Positions 37,401-46,559 of a stretch of 64,000 nt of DNA are shown here, one piece after another. The DNA is from SbD1 sp039679945 (GTDB lineage: Bacteria; Desulfobacterota; Syntrophobacteria; Syntrophobacterales; Syntrophobacteraceae). The DNA lies in the NCBI GenBank assembly GCA_039679945.1, contig JBDKTY010000081.1, positions 1-64,000 on the forward strand, written 5' to 3'. The position numbers and the translations under genes were made by a program. Each line of letters begins with the position of its first letter. Position 1 is the stretch's first letter. The notes below the pieces were generated by a model that ran no database searches, was not told the DNA's origin, and saw nothing but the letters and a program-made list of their open reading frames with translations.

Positions 37401-37585
37401 GACTTTCCCGGCAGGTAATGGGATTCACCGTGATTGGCGGGATGCTCGCGGCGAGCTTCATCGCCATCTTTCTGATCCCGGTGACCTTCTATGTTGTCGA
37501 GAAGCTCTCTCACGGGAAGGTCAAGCACGGACCGGTGGGGGCGGGCGTCTCGGGAATCGAGAAGATTGAAGGGGGGCTGCATTAA
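34415..37585 (+). CDS. RND multidrug efflux transporter (HAE1, AcrB-like)
   Basis: Proton-driven inner-membrane pump of 1056 residues. It starts MAKFFINRPIVAMVISILM, typical of HAE1 transporters. The TM4 proton-relay Asp pair is in GLVVDDAIVVVEAVEH, and the TM10 Lys in GLAAKNAILIVEFAKMG. Two large periplasmic loops lie after TM1 and TM7. It starts six bases after the adaptor gene, and its stop shares a base with the next start. Substrates cannot be told from sequence. Confidence 0.97.
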   Translation: MAKFFINRPIVAMVISILMVIIGLVAMSGLPTAQFPNIVPPEIQVKATYVGADAQTVEQSVATPIEQQMSGVDNMNYMYSINANNGQMTLYVNFDVKTDPNTDQILTQMRQSQAESQLPSDVRNYGVTVQKSTSAPLIMFALYSPNGTYDDIFLSNYSYININDQMTRVKGIASIQVFGAGQYSMRFWVKPDQLAKLNITIPEIINAIQAQNNVNPAGQIGAEPVPKGQEFTYAVRAQGRLQNEEEFGKIVLRALPDGSLVRLSDVARIELGAQTYNLKGRLNGKPAALVALYQLPGSNAIEAADGAKKLMERLKKTFPADMDYVVALDTTLAVTEGIKEIVQTLWEALALVIIVVFLFLQGWRATLIPLLAVPVSLVSTFSLFPLFGFSINTLSLFGLVLAIGLVVDDAIVVVEAVEHHIEHGLSPKDATLKAMEEVSGPVIAIAIILAAVFVPTAFIPGITGRLYQQFAVTIAVSVIISAFNALTLSPALSALLLRPRKESRGPLAAFFRWFNKWFDRATGGYVKTCGFLIRKSAVALLLLAGVTVFTGLLGKSIPTSFLPEEDQGYFYAGVQLPNAASLQRTDSVVKSTEEILSKTPGVKYYSSIIGYNMLSSVQNTYSGFFFVTLEEWAKRKSPEEQYEALLARVNKAMREIPGAVGFAFSPPAIPGIGTSGGVTFILEDRAGKELSFLTENTDKFIAAARQRPEIGRVSTTFLPIVPQLSVEVDRDKVLKQGVPLSDVYRTLQCFMGGAFVNYFNRFGRQWQVYVQAEGDYRTRAEELGQFYVRNNDGNMVPLSALTKTAGAVGPEFTMRFNLYRSAQINASAKPGFSSAQAMKALEEVFAQSMPQEMGFDYLGMSFQEKQAQEGVSPTVIFGFSLLCVFLILAAQYESWSLPFSVLLGTPIAVAGAFGGLWIGHYENNVYAQIGLVMLIGLAAKNAILIVEFAKMGYDAGKPLMEAALEGARLRLRPILMTSFAFILGCVPLAKASGAGGLSRQVMGFTVIGGMLAASFIAIFLIPVTFYVVEKLSHGKVKHGPVGAGVSGIEKIEGGLH

Positions 37586-39012
37586 TGAAAAAGCACACGA
37601 TAATCCTTTTCATCGCGTTTCTGCTGCTGTCGGGCTGCGCCCTCGGCCCGAATTACCTGAGGCCGAAAATCAGGGCGCCCGAAAACTTCCGAAACGCTCC
37701 AAGCCCCGCGGAGCTAACTTCGCTTGGTGATCTGCCGTGGTGGAAAATATTCGATGATGAAACACTCCAGAAGCTCATTAGAGACGCTTTAGGCAGCAAT
37801 CTCGATCTGCTGATCGCAATCAGCCGGGTGGAGCAGGCCCGCCAGGTCGCAGCACAGGCACGGGCTCAGTTCTTTCCGCAGATCAGTCTCGACGGTTTGG
37901 TGGCAACAGGGAGGAACAGCCTTCTCGCATCTCCGAGTCCCAACGGTGGCAAGACGACTGATTCCGCATTGCTTAATCTTAACGTATTCTGGGAAATCGA
38001 TTTCTGGGGGCGGATCCGCCGCCTCAACGAAGCCGCCCGCGCCCAGTTTCTGGCAACCGAGGAAGGTCGCCGGGGCGTCGTGATTTCCCTCGTGAGTTCG
38101 GTTGCGCAAGCCTATTTCGAATTGCTGGAACTGGATCTTCAGTTGGAGATAGCCAAACGGAATACGAAGACATTCGAAGATACACTCAAGATATTCTCTC
38201 AGCGCTATGAAGGCGGCACCGGCAGCAGGCTTGAGACAACCAGCGCCGAGGGCTTGCTTGCAACGGTGGCAGCCAACATCCCCGAACTTGAGCGCCAGAT
38301 CACGCTCAAGGAAAACCAGATAAATGTTCTTCTCGGCAGAAACCCCGGCCCCGTGGAGCGAAACGCTTCCTTGCTCCAGCAGAGCATACCGCCGGAGATT
38401 CCCTCCGGAATCCCTTCCGCGCTCTTGGAGCGTCGCCCCGACATCCGGCAGGCTGAACAGGACCTGCGCGCGGCTAATGCGCAGATTGGCGTATCCATGG
38501 CCAACTTCTTTCCCAAAATCGGCCTCACCACGCTGTTCGGAAAGGTCAGCCCCGAGCTTTCGGCTTTCACCGCGGGGAGCTCGAATTTGTGGGCAGTAGC
38601 GGGGGCTCTCAGCGGCCCCATCGTTCAGGGTGGCGCGCTTGTCGCTCAGTATCGGCAGAGCAAAGCAATCTGGGAGGAAGCCAAACTCAGGTATGAGCAA
38701 ACCGCGCTCAATGCATTTCAGGAAGTATCCAATTCGCTTGTCTCCAGGGAGAAATACGAGTCGGCCCGCGTCCAGCAGTCCCGGGCCGTAACAGCTTTTA
38801 ACGAGGCCGTGGATGTTTCGACCAAACGCTATGTCGCCGGTAAGGCGAGCTACTACGAAGTTCTTCAGAACCAGCAGCAGGTGTTCCCCGCGGAAACCCT
38901 GCTCGCGCAAACCGAACTCAACCGGCTTTTGGTTATCGTGCAACTCTATAAGGCACTGGGCGGAGGATGGCGGGAGACTGAGCTCCTCGAGACATCCCTG
39001 GTCAACCCGTAG
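37585..39012 (+). CDS. Outer-membrane efflux lipoprotein (NodT/OprM family)
   Basis: TolC-like channel partner of the RND pump, 475 residues. Signal peptide with lipobox LLSGC (Cys about 18) followed by the family opening GPNYLRPK. Two OEP repeats with ALGSNLDLLIAISRVEQAR and LERRPDIRQAEQDLRAANAQ are visible. Translationally coupled to the transporter (TAATGA). Confidence 0.95.
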   Translation: MKKHTIILFIAFLLLSGCALGPNYLRPKIRAPENFRNAPSPAELTSLGDLPWWKIFDDETLQKLIRDALGSNLDLLIAISRVEQARQVAAQARAQFFPQISLDGLVATGRNSLLASPSPNGGKTTDSALLNLNVFWEIDFWGRIRRLNEAARAQFLATEEGRRGVVISLVSSVAQAYFELLELDLQLEIAKRNTKTFEDTLKIFSQRYEGGTGSRLETTSAEGLLATVAANIPELERQITLKENQINVLLGRNPGPVERNASLLQQSIPPEIPSGIPSALLERRPDIRQAEQDLRAANAQIGVSMANFFPKIGLTTLFGKVSPELSAFTAGSSNLWAVAGALSGPIVQGGALVAQYRQSKAIWEEAKLRYEQTALNAFQEVSNSLVSREKYESARVQQSRAVTAFNEAVDVSTKRYVAGKASYYEVLQNQQQVFPAETLLAQTELNRLLVIVQLYKALGGGWRETELLETSLVNP

Positions 39013-39198
39013 CTTCGTCTCGCGGTGGCGGATCTGAACTCTGGTACAAGGGTGAAAGATGAACCGCGAATTTTCACTGTTAAGGAAGTCCTCGAAAGCG
39101 GTCGTAGCGCTTATGAACTCGCGCCGGCAAAGGGCTGGATCTCAAAGGGGAACTGGATGACATACTGAGCCCCGAGAATATGACTCGCCCGAGGAAGG

Positions 39199-39232
39199 TT
39201 CCCGGGGCGAGCAAGGCGTGAAACCCCGGGAA
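39199..39232 (+). other. Stem-loop after the RND operon
   Basis: TTCCCGGGG and CCCCGGGAA form a perfect 9-bp stem around a 16-base loop, without a T-run. It may stabilise or end the efflux transcript. The remaining 39013-39364 shows no gene I can support. Confidence 0.4.
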
Positions 39233-39364
39233 AGGCGCGTGACATTCGAACCACGGGATAATCCCCCCTGTTCGACGCCGGGGAGAGCGTTCGGAGGAGC
39301 GAGCAGGGACGGGCAGCGACTCCTGACTGGCAGGGAGTTCAACATACTGGTCCAGGATTGAGAC

Positions 39365-40645
39365 ATGATTGACTGGAAGACAAAACTGCAAATAAGGTCC
39401 TTTTTCCGGTCCTCGATGTGGATGTTTCCGCTTTGCTGCGCGGCATTCGCAATACTGTGCGCACCTCTGATCCGGTGGATGGATTACACATGGCAACCGG
39501 CTCTTTTCAGTTTTGACGTCGAGGGTGCTCGCTCCCTCCTCGCCGCATTCATTGCCGCCAGCCTGTCATATATCGTGTTTCTTGCTTCAGCCCTGCTGAT
39601 AGCCGTACAACTCATGAGCGCCAGCCTGTCGCCCCGAGTCATTCGGGAATTTATGGTGAACTGGTCATACAGGATAGTCCTCGGCCTGTTTATCTTCACT
39701 TTCATATATTCAGTGGCTGCCCTGGCAAGGACGACCTCCACCGTTCAACAACTTCCCCTCTTCGTCGCGCTCATGTTGAATTTGTCAAGCGTCGGAGCCT
39801 TTCTCTACCTGATCGACTATGTTTTACGCAACTTTCGTCCCTCAGCGATCGTGAACCGGGTATCCACGCAAGGCCTGCGGGTAATTGAAGAGTGCTACCC
39901 CAGCCCAAGCCTTGCGGCGGAGCGTGAGAACCCGCTGAATTTCGGCCCCCCGGTTCGGACCATTTCTCATGAGGGCAAATCAGGGGTAATCCTCGCCGTG
40001 GACCTGGAAGGCCTTGTCAATTGCGCGAAGCAAGCCGGTTCCATATTTTTCTTCATCCCCCAGGTTGGGGACTTCGTTGCCAAAGGAGAGGATCTTATAG
40101 AGGTATATTTGAACGGTGATGGCATCAATGAGACTGCTGTTCGAAAGTCCGTGGCCTTCGGGCCGGAACGCACAATGGAGCAGGACCCGTCGTTCGCTTT
40201 GCGCATTCTTGTCGATATTGCCATAAAGGCGCTCTCGGCCGCCATCAATGACCCCACCACTGCTGTACTCGCCCTGGATCAATTGCAGCGACTGCTGCTC
40301 AAGATCGGCATGCGCCAACTCGATGGTGGCGCCGCCAGGGATGATCAAGGCGATGCGCGACTATTCCTGACAAAACCCCATTGGGAGGATTTCGTGGCTC
40401 TGGCGATAAGTGAGATCCGCATCTACGGTTCCGGAAGCATTCAGGTTTGCAGGCGGCTCGAAGCAATGATCAAAAACACCATGGACTTGCTGCCCCAGTA
40501 CCGCGCGCCTGCGCTCCTCAAGGAGCTTGAACTGCTTCACTCCGGGGCCGAGCGGAGCTTTCCGGACATGGAAGACCGGTTGCGGGCGATTACCCCCGAC
40601 GCGCTTGGTTTGGGCGGGGGCAGCAAAGGGAATGCCCGCTGGTAA
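39365..40645 (+). CDS. DUF2254 family membrane protein
   Basis: 426 residues. Four hydrophobic segments in the N-terminal third (about 17-35, 53-80, 100-120, 132-150), then a soluble domain with the family patterns SGVILAVDLEGLVNCAKQAG, FIPQVGDFVAKGEDLIEV, ALRILVDIAIKALSAAINDP and TTAVLALDQL. Function of the family is unknown. It follows the efflux operon on the same strand but after 350 bases, so it is probably separate. Confidence 0.9.
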   Translation: MIDWKTKLQIRSFFRSSMWMFPLCCAAFAILCAPLIRWMDYTWQPALFSFDVEGARSLLAAFIAASLSYIVFLASALLIAVQLMSASLSPRVIREFMVNWSYRIVLGLFIFTFIYSVAALARTTSTVQQLPLFVALMLNLSSVGAFLYLIDYVLRNFRPSAIVNRVSTQGLRVIEECYPSPSLAAERENPLNFGPPVRTISHEGKSGVILAVDLEGLVNCAKQAGSIFFFIPQVGDFVAKGEDLIEVYLNGDGINETAVRKSVAFGPERTMEQDPSFALRILVDIAIKALSAAINDPTTAVLALDQLQRLLLKIGMRQLDGGAARDDQGDARLFLTKPHWEDFVALAISEIRIYGSGSIQVCRRLEAMIKNTMDLLPQYRAPALLKELELLHSGAERSFPDMEDRLRAITPDALGLGGGSKGNARW

Positions 40646-41062
40646 TACGGGCAAAAGTCCGCTCATGAGATACAGGATGAGGTTGAAACAGGCAGGATGA
40701 ACCTTTTCGAGTCACGGATTGAAAAGAGCGATGAACCAGGAGGAGAGGACCAAGCTATGCTCAACTCATGTTTACGATCAAAATGATCAAGCAGTCTGAC
40801 GCTGTCGATGTTTGTCGCGGGGATACTGTTTTTGTGCTGAGACCCTTCAGCGTTTTCAGCAACCGCGGCAGCCAAAGTGGAACATCTGTTGGTCGGATGA
40901 GAGGACGATTTCCTGCAAATTCCGGCCAGCGACTGAGGGACATCTGGTCCCGGCGATCATCGGACAATGCGGAGCGGAATATCCACGGCTTCCACGCGTT
41001 CCCGCTCACGGGCCGCGCCGATGATTGAGGGACCGACCCCGCATCCCAAGGAGAGAGATGAC

Positions 41063-42367
41063 ATGAACGCAAAAGTACTAAAACATGCCCTGATAGCGCT
41101 GATGATTTTGTCTCTGGCGGCGCCATCCGGAGTCCCGGGGCAGGATGAGGGCTCAGCCCCCGCATTCAGGCAGGAGGAGTTGAACCAGATGATTGCTCCA
41201 ATAGCCCTTTACCCTGACTCCCTGCTCGCTAACGTGCTCGTTGCCGCGACATTTCCCCTCGAAGTCGTGGCGGCGGATCGCTGGGTAAAGCAGAACAACA
41301 ACCTCAAGGCAGACCAGTTAAACGCTGCCCTGGACCAGATGAAATGGGACCTCAGCGTAAAAGCGCTCGTACCCTTCCCGGCAGTGCTTTCCATGATGAG
41401 CGAGAAACTCGACTGGACACAGGATTTGGGTAATGCTTTCCTGGCTCAGCAAAAAGATGTCATGGACACTGTTCAGCAACTGCGTGCCAGGGCACAGTCC
41501 CAGGGCAACCTGAAAACCTCGAGGGAACAAAATGTCATCGTTCAGGAGAAGACGATAGTAATCGAACCCGCCTCCCCGACAGTGGTCTATGTGCCATCCT
41601 ATGACCCGGCCGTTGTCTATGGCGCATGGCCCTATCCCGCATATCCGCCCTATCCTTACTACCCATACGGAGGGGTTGTCGCTGCGGGTGCACTGGGGTT
41701 CGCCGCCGGCGTGGCGGTAGGGGCGGCATGGAATAATGGCTGGGGCCACTGGAACTGGAACGGTGGATCCATCAACGTCAATGCCAACCGCAACACGAAT
41801 ATCAATAGTGCACGCGTATCGAATTACCAGTCCGCGAACTGGAACCAATCCGCCCGGCAGGGAAGCGTCGCGAACCGAAACCAGGGCGCTTCCGCGCGGC
41901 AACTCCCCGCCGGGGGGGCTGGCTCTGCTGATCGAAGGGGTGACTACCGAGGCCGTACCCAGGATGGAAGGGGTCAGGCAGGGACAACCCGTCCCGGTGG
42001 CTCCCAGGTTGCTTCAAACCGCCCGTCACAAAGGCCCGGGCCATCCGCTTCCACCAGGCCTGCCTCAACGAGCAGGCCGAGTCCCGATTCCGTCAGCAAA
42101 GGGCTTCAACAGCGCCAGGGCGGAGGAGCATTCCAGGGCATGGGCAGTGGCAACCAGGCCAGAATGAGTTCAGATCGAGGTCTTTCGAGCCGTCAGGCCT
42201 CTCAGTTCTCCTCCCGTGGTCAAGGTGCCGGCTCGTTTGGCGGCGGGGGCGGCGCCGGTCGGAGCAGCTTCAGCGGTGGAGGCGGAGGTCGTGGAGGCGG
42301 CTTTAGCGGAGGTGGAGGCGGAGGTGGCCGTGGTGGTGGTGGTGGAGGCCGGGGCGGCCGCCGCTGA
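41063..42367 (+). CDS. DUF3300 family secreted protein with Gly-rich tail
   Basis: 434 residues from ATG 41063, which has AAGGAGAGA upstream. A signal peptide (about 1-25) is followed by the DUF3300 domain (QEELNQMIAPIALYPDSLLA; FPLEVVAADRWVKQN; PTVVYVPSYDPAVVYG), a Tyr/Pro segment, a hydrophobic Gly/Ala segment, then a long low-complexity tail of Arg/Gly/Ser ending in Gly repeats. Likely envelope-associated. It pairs with the DUF2950 gene 94 bases downstream, a combination I recall from other genomes. 40646-41062 upstream holds no supported gene. Confidence 0.88.
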   Translation: MNAKVLKHALIALMILSLAAPSGVPGQDEGSAPAFRQEELNQMIAPIALYPDSLLANVLVAATFPLEVVAADRWVKQNNNLKADQLNAALDQMKWDLSVKALVPFPAVLSMMSEKLDWTQDLGNAFLAQQKDVMDTVQQLRARAQSQGNLKTSREQNVIVQEKTIVIEPASPTVVYVPSYDPAVVYGAWPYPAYPPYPYYPYGGVVAAGALGFAAGVAVGAAWNNGWGHWNWNGGSINVNANRNTNINSARVSNYQSANWNQSARQGSVANRNQGASARQLPAGGAGSADRRGDYRGRTQDGRGQAGTTRPGGSQVASNRPSQRPGPSASTRPASTSRPSPDSVSKGLQQRQGGGAFQGMGSGNQARMSSDRGLSSRQASQFSSRGQGAGSFGGGGGAGRSSFSGGGGGRGGGFSGGGGGGGRGGGGGGRGGRR

Positions 42368-42461
42368 CAGAGTATGATGCACGTTCCCTGGAATGATGTC
42401 CTCTGCCCGAAAGGGCGAGATAATACATCGCTAACATTCCCGGTCTTATGGAGGTCTTGAA

Positions 42462-43490
42462 ATGCTTCCGTTTACTGCGCAATACAAAAAATACCGTTGG
42501 CTGCCTCGGACATTGAGGATCCTTTTAATGGTACTCCTGACACTGACCACACTGAGCGGTGCTGCCCTCGCCGAGGGAGGGAAGCACAAAGGGCAGCGAA
42601 CAGTTGATTCCGGGAAGACCTTCTCAATGCCCGAGGAGGCTGTTCAAGCACTGGTAGTCGCGGCAAAGACAAACGATACGCAGCAGCTTTTGGCCATTCT
42701 GGGGACAGATGGCAAACAGCTTGTTTTCTCGGGCGACGAAGTGGAAGACAGAACCACTCTGGAGCGCTTTACCCGCGCTTATGAAGAAAAGAATCAAGTT
42801 GTCCGGGAGAGCGAGAAGAAGGCGATACTCGAGGTGGGAAAGGATGGCTGGCCTCTTCCCATTCCCATTGTAAAAACGTCGGGAGGCGAGTGGCGCTTCG
42901 ATACCAGGCAAGGCAAGGAAGAGATATTGAACCGGCGGATCGGCGGAAACGAGTTGAGCACAATTCAGGTCTGCCTGGCCTACGTGGAGGCTCAGCGCGA
43001 ATTTGCCTCAAAGGACCGCGGCAACGGGCTTCTGGAATATGCGCAGAAGTTTATCAGTGACCCGGGCAAGAAGAACGGCCTGTACTGGGAAGCAAAAGAA
43101 GGGGAGGAGCAAAGCCCGTTGGGTCCTTTCATCGGGTACGCCATAAAAGAAGGCTATGGGAAGAAAAAGGGCGATCAACCGACACCGTATCACGGCTATT
43201 TCTACAAGATCCTGAAGGTTCAGGGAAAATACGCGCCTCGAGGCGCATATAGCTACGTAGTCGACGACAGGATGGTTGGGGGCTTCGCGATGGTAGCCTA
43301 CCCCGCTCAGTACGGCGTATCGGGGTTAATGACATTTATCGTCAGCCATGACGGGGTCGTGTACGAGAAAAATCTCGGCAATAAAACGCTATCCGCAGCC
43401 CAGGCGATGACATCTTTCAACCCTGACAAGACCTGGCAAAAGGTCAAAAGCAAGCACCTTGAGCTTCCGAAAAGCAGTGGTGGGGCCTAG
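42462..43490 (+). CDS. DUF2950 family secreted protein
   Basis: 342 residues with a signal peptide (cleavage probably after ALAEG near residue 39). The DUF2950 pattern is seen in FSMPEEAVQALVVAAKTND, RTTLERFTRAYEEKNQVV, CLAYVEAQREFASKDR and the C-terminal GGFAMVAYPAQYGVSGLMTF, which is the most conserved part. GGAGG precedes the ATG. Function unknown; adjacent to DUF3300. Confidence 0.88.
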   Translation: MLPFTAQYKKYRWLPRTLRILLMVLLTLTTLSGAALAEGGKHKGQRTVDSGKTFSMPEEAVQALVVAAKTNDTQQLLAILGTDGKQLVFSGDEVEDRTTLERFTRAYEEKNQVVRESEKKAILEVGKDGWPLPIPIVKTSGGEWRFDTRQGKEEILNRRIGGNELSTIQVCLAYVEAQREFASKDRGNGLLEYAQKFISDPGKKNGLYWEAKEGEEQSPLGPFIGYAIKEGYGKKKGDQPTPYHGYFYKILKVQGKYAPRGAYSYVVDDRMVGGFAMVAYPAQYGVSGLMTFIVSHDGVVYEKNLGNKTLSAAQAMTSFNPDKTWQKVKSKHLELPKSSGGA

Positions 43491-43534
43491 GCCCGTCAAC
43501 TGCTCGGGACCGAGTTCCCGCAGGAAAGGAACTC

Positions 43535-43924
43535 ATGATGGCTTGTGAGATCATCCGTATCGAAGACGACGTGGTACCCGTCCGTATCTCCGGCTTTATG
43601 CGCCCGATCGACCGGCAACCCCCGCGGAAATGGCCATGCGGGCCATCGCGCGAGGCTCGAAAACCAGGCTTCTTGCCATGTTGGAAGATTTTGAAGGCTG
43701 AGAACAAGGGGTTGACCGGAGCGACATCGAGTTCCTGGTTGAATATGGCGGGAACGTCGCCAAAATGGCTATCGTGGGGGACATCATCTGGAAGGACCAA
43801 TTCTTCGCTTTCCTCGGAAAGGGGCTCCGGTCCATTGCAATCGGATTCTCTCCTTCAGACCGCTTAAAAGAGGCGGGGTCCTGGGTACGGGCACAAGTCT
43901 GGATTTGCCTCTATTCGGTGGCCT
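43535..43924 (+). pseudogene. SpoIIAA-like (STAS-like) protein, broken by frameshift and TGA
   Basis: The first frame gives ACEIIRIEDDVVPVRISGF and MRPIDRQ; from about 43620 the continuation is in the +1 frame: AEMAMRAIARGSKTRLLAML, EDFEG, TGA (43708-43710), EQGVDRSDIEFLVEYGGN, VAKMAIVGDIIWKDQFFAFL and GKGLRSIAIGF. The TGA stands where the family has Trp (FEGW). Two independent lesions make it a pseudogene of the SpoIIAA-like/DUF3478 type. Confidence 0.65.
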
Positions 43925-43968
43925 GATTCGAACTCGTTACATCTTAACCCGATCAGAGGAGGACTATC

Positions 43969-44154
43969 ATGAAGCTTGCCGAGACTTTCACAAAAAGGCA
44001 TCTCCTCCGCTGTCTGGAGAGTGGAACCCTCTTAATGATTCTCTTCGTTATCGTGTGCGCGGGAGCACTTGGGGAGTTTCTAACTCACTCAAGGTGGGAA
44101 GGACCCCGTGGATGTGATTACTGCCCGGTTGACCGGGCTGAAAGCACGGGCTGA
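43969..44154 (+). CDS. Short open frame with one hydrophobic segment, uncertain
   Basis: 61 residues from ATG 43969 with GAGGAG upstream. One hydrophobic stretch (about 21-38) after a basic start looks like a signal peptide, followed by a short CDYC end. It could be the 5' remnant of the secreted SBBP/CARDB protein whose 3' part lies downstream in another frame. 44155-44323 has no supported gene. Confidence 0.35.
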   Translation: MKLAETFTKRHLLRCLESGTLLMILFVIVCAGALGEFLTHSRWEGPRGCDYCPVDRAESTG

Positions 44155-44323
44155 CGTATTCCTCCGCTAGCGGCCGTACTGATAACGACGGCCTTGACAA
44201 GGACCGATTGCACCGGCACCGCATTAGCGGCACAACGTGGGGCCATGGGGGTGAACGAGAAGATCGACGCTCTGAAAACACTCGATATTTCACCCATGAA
44301 TTTTCTCGTTCGCCCCCCATCGG

Positions 44324-45313
44324 ATGATGGGACTTGTTCTCGCACTGCCGCTCTGGCGCCTCTATGCCGATTTGATGGGGATATCGGGACACGGAATAAT
44401 CGGCATCGGTCCAGCGGACGCTGACCTTGCGATGGGTATCGCCCTGGACGGCACGAATAATCTCTATGTGACCGGCTATACCTATTCGGCCGATTATCCT
44501 GTCGTTACCCCTATCGCGGGCCACATCTCGGGTGCAACCGATGTTTTCGTGGAAAAAATCGGCACGGCGACTCCCGCCGGACCCGATCTCATCGTGGCGA
44601 GCGTTTCGCCTCCCGCCTATGGAGTGCTCGACCAGAAGGTTTCAATATCCACCAAGGTTGTAAACCAGGGAGTGGTTGCCTCAAAGCCATGCACGATTTC
44701 ACTCTACCTTTCGACTGCCCTCACCCTTATGCCGACGCCAGGCGACCGGGCTATATTCCTGGGAAGCGGCGCCGTGCCCAGGCTCAAACCCGATGCGGGC
44801 TCGACCATCAGCATATCGCTACCCCTGCCTCCGGACGTTCCACCGGGCTCCTATTACGTCGTGGGGCTTGTGGACCGCGGAAAGACCGTGGACGAAAGTG
44901 ACGAAACCAATAACAGCCAGGCCTCGACAAAACTGATGACCGTCTACCGACCGCGCGCGGATCTGATTGGCGTTAGCGTCTCCGGACCGAGCAAAGCCAG
45001 ATTGGGAAGGGCTATCACCATCACCAGCAAAATAAAGAACCAGGGATATGGGAACGCCAAGAACTACTCTGTTGGGATCTGTCTCTCCGCCGATACGACC
45101 GTGGACACCTCCGACACTCTGTTCGGAAAGCGGCCGGTGAGCCTTTTGATCCCGGGAGGCAACAACTCCGCCTCAATCTCGGTTCAAATCACAATGGGTC
45201 TGACTCCCGGCACCTATTACATCGGGTTGATCGCGGACCCCGATAACGATGTGGTCGAACTGGACAAGGCCAATAACAGCAAGGCAGGGAACAAGATCGT
45301 TATTGCTCCGTAA
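44324..45313 (+). CDS. SBBP-repeat/CARDB-domain protein, probably a 5'-truncated remnant
   Basis: 329 residues. One SBBP-type beta-propeller repeat (AMGIALDGTNNLYVTGYTY; ATDVFVEKI) is followed by two CARDB domains (about 88-205 and 212-329; VNQGVVASKPCTISLYLS and VVELDKANNSKAG are typical). There is no signal peptide or ribosome-binding site and only a single SBBP repeat, where such proteins usually carry many, so the 5' part appears lost. Such proteins are extracellular. Confidence 0.6.
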   Translation: MMGLVLALPLWRLYADLMGISGHGIIGIGPADADLAMGIALDGTNNLYVTGYTYSADYPVVTPIAGHISGATDVFVEKIGTATPAGPDLIVASVSPPAYGVLDQKVSISTKVVNQGVVASKPCTISLYLSTALTLMPTPGDRAIFLGSGAVPRLKPDAGSTISISLPLPPDVPPGSYYVVGLVDRGKTVDESDETNNSQASTKLMTVYRPRADLIGVSVSGPSKARLGRAITITSKIKNQGYGNAKNYSVGICLSADTTVDTSDTLFGKRPVSLLIPGGNNSASISVQITMGLTPGTYYIGLIADPDNDVVELDKANNSKAGNKIVIAP

Positions 45314-45349
45314 AATACTCCCCGCCAAAGCGGGATAATCACACTTGCC

Positions 45350-45393
45350 CATAAAACCGGAAACCCGCCATTCAGCGGGTTTCCGGTTTTATG
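45350..45393. terminator. Strong bidirectional terminator
   Basis: A perfect 19-bp inverted repeat (45350-45368 and 45375-45393) with a 6-nt loop; A-rich and T-rich outer parts allow use on both strands. It separates the convergent SBBP/CARDB and U32 genes. A smaller stem CCCGC/GCGGG lies just before it (from 45321). Confidence 0.85.
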
Positions 45394-45415
45394 GGACGGG
45401 GAAATACCATGGCGA

Positions 45416-46447
45416 TCAGGCGTAGAGCCCTTTTATATTCCCATGCAATTCCCTGGTCTTTTCCATCCGCGCGCGATCGCGGTCCCTGCCGATTTCATCC
45501 AGTTCAAGCTGGAGAGGCAGGAGGGCGGGATCATCATGGTTCTTGCCGGCTCGGTGGGCGTCGATCATCGTGCGATAGATCGCGATCATTCGACTGACGA
45601 GTCGGACGGCATACTCCCGGCCCTGCACCTTGAGCGTGTGAAGCCCCAGGTCCATGTAATCCCAGAGTTCCCCGCCGTTGATAACAAACGCGACATTCGG
45701 CCGCGCGCGAATGCGCGAATTTATCGCCTCGATTTCATCCGTGCCGCGGGAGCGTTGCCGGAGCACCTTCCGCCTCTGCTCCTCCGTGAGCAGGCACAGC
45801 CTGAAACAGCTTCCACTGCGGTCGGGCCATCCCTCATACTCGACTATCTCGTTCCCGTCCTCATCAGTGTAGGTGCGTTTGATATAGCAGTCGCTGATAA
45901 GTTCGTGAAATACACAGTTCCCAACCCCGCCGACACAACGGTTGCCGTGCACCAGCACCTCGGTGCCCAACCCGAGGACGCCGGCGGCGGCGGCAAAGGT
46001 TCGCAGTTTTTCCACCGTATCCACTTCGGTGCTGGCCACAATCTGTGTAGCGCCAAGCTCTTTGTAGCGTTTCATCTCAGCCGGGGTCTGGACGTTACAC
46101 CCGACACTCGCGTGGATTGCCAACCCGGGGAAATTGTCGCGCGCAAGCTCCATGATCCCGGGGGTCTTCACAATCAAACCCTCGGCGCCCCATGAGGCGT
46201 ATTTGCCAATCTTGGAGAGCACAACCATCCATTTTTCGGGCGGGACCTCCGCATTAATGGCAATTCTAACCTTGCCGCCCAACCGTTGCCCAATCCCGAT
46301 AGCTTCCTTTACCTGAGAATCCTCGAGTTCCCAGGCACACTTGCGGCGGCTGAATCCTTTCGAGCCGACATATACGGCATCGGCCCCACTGGCAAATACG
46401 GCTTCAACCATTTCCAGGCTGCCGCCGGGAGCCAATAGTTCATTCAT
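45416..46447 (-). CDS. U32 family peptidase-like protein
   Basis: 343 residues from ATG 46447 (AGGGGG upstream). TIM-barrel U32 pattern: MNELLAPGGSLEMVEAVFAS at the start, GADAVYVGSKGFSRR, and a central LVHGNRCVGGVGNC with Cys at about 171, 178, 187, 214 and 218, a Cys-rich region that in U32 proteins such as UbiU/V holds an Fe-S cluster. Proteolytic activity is doubtful; U32 members include RlhA and UbiU/V. Specific role unknown. Confidence 0.85.
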   Translation of the reverse strand: MNELLAPGGSLEMVEAVFASGADAVYVGSKGFSRRKCAWELEDSQVKEAIGIGQRLGGKVRIAINAEVPPEKWMVVLSKIGKYASWGAEGLIVKTPGIMELARDNFPGLAIHASVGCNVQTPAEMKRYKELGATQIVASTEVDTVEKLRTFAAAAGVLGLGTEVLVHGNRCVGGVGNCVFHELISDCYIKRTYTDEDGNEIVEYEGWPDRSGSCFRLCLLTEEQRRKVLRQRSRGTDEIEAINSRIRARPNVAFVINGGELWDYMDLGLHTLKVQGREYAVRLVSRMIAIYRTMIDAHRAGKNHDDPALLPLQLELDEIGRDRDRARMEKTRELHGNIKGLYA

Positions 46448-46559
46448 CTTTTCCCCCTGCACACGATCGGTCCGCAGCCATGGCCCTCGGGCGCATTGCA
46501 CTCATAACCGCTGAAGAGAAGTAGTGATATTGCGGATTCCATGCCCTGGGTTCCAAGGC

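Noticed and set aside
43705..43712. TGA in the SpoIIAA-like pseudogene as selenocysteine
   Set aside because: Homologues have Trp here and the gene has an additional frameshift; nonsense mutation is simpler.
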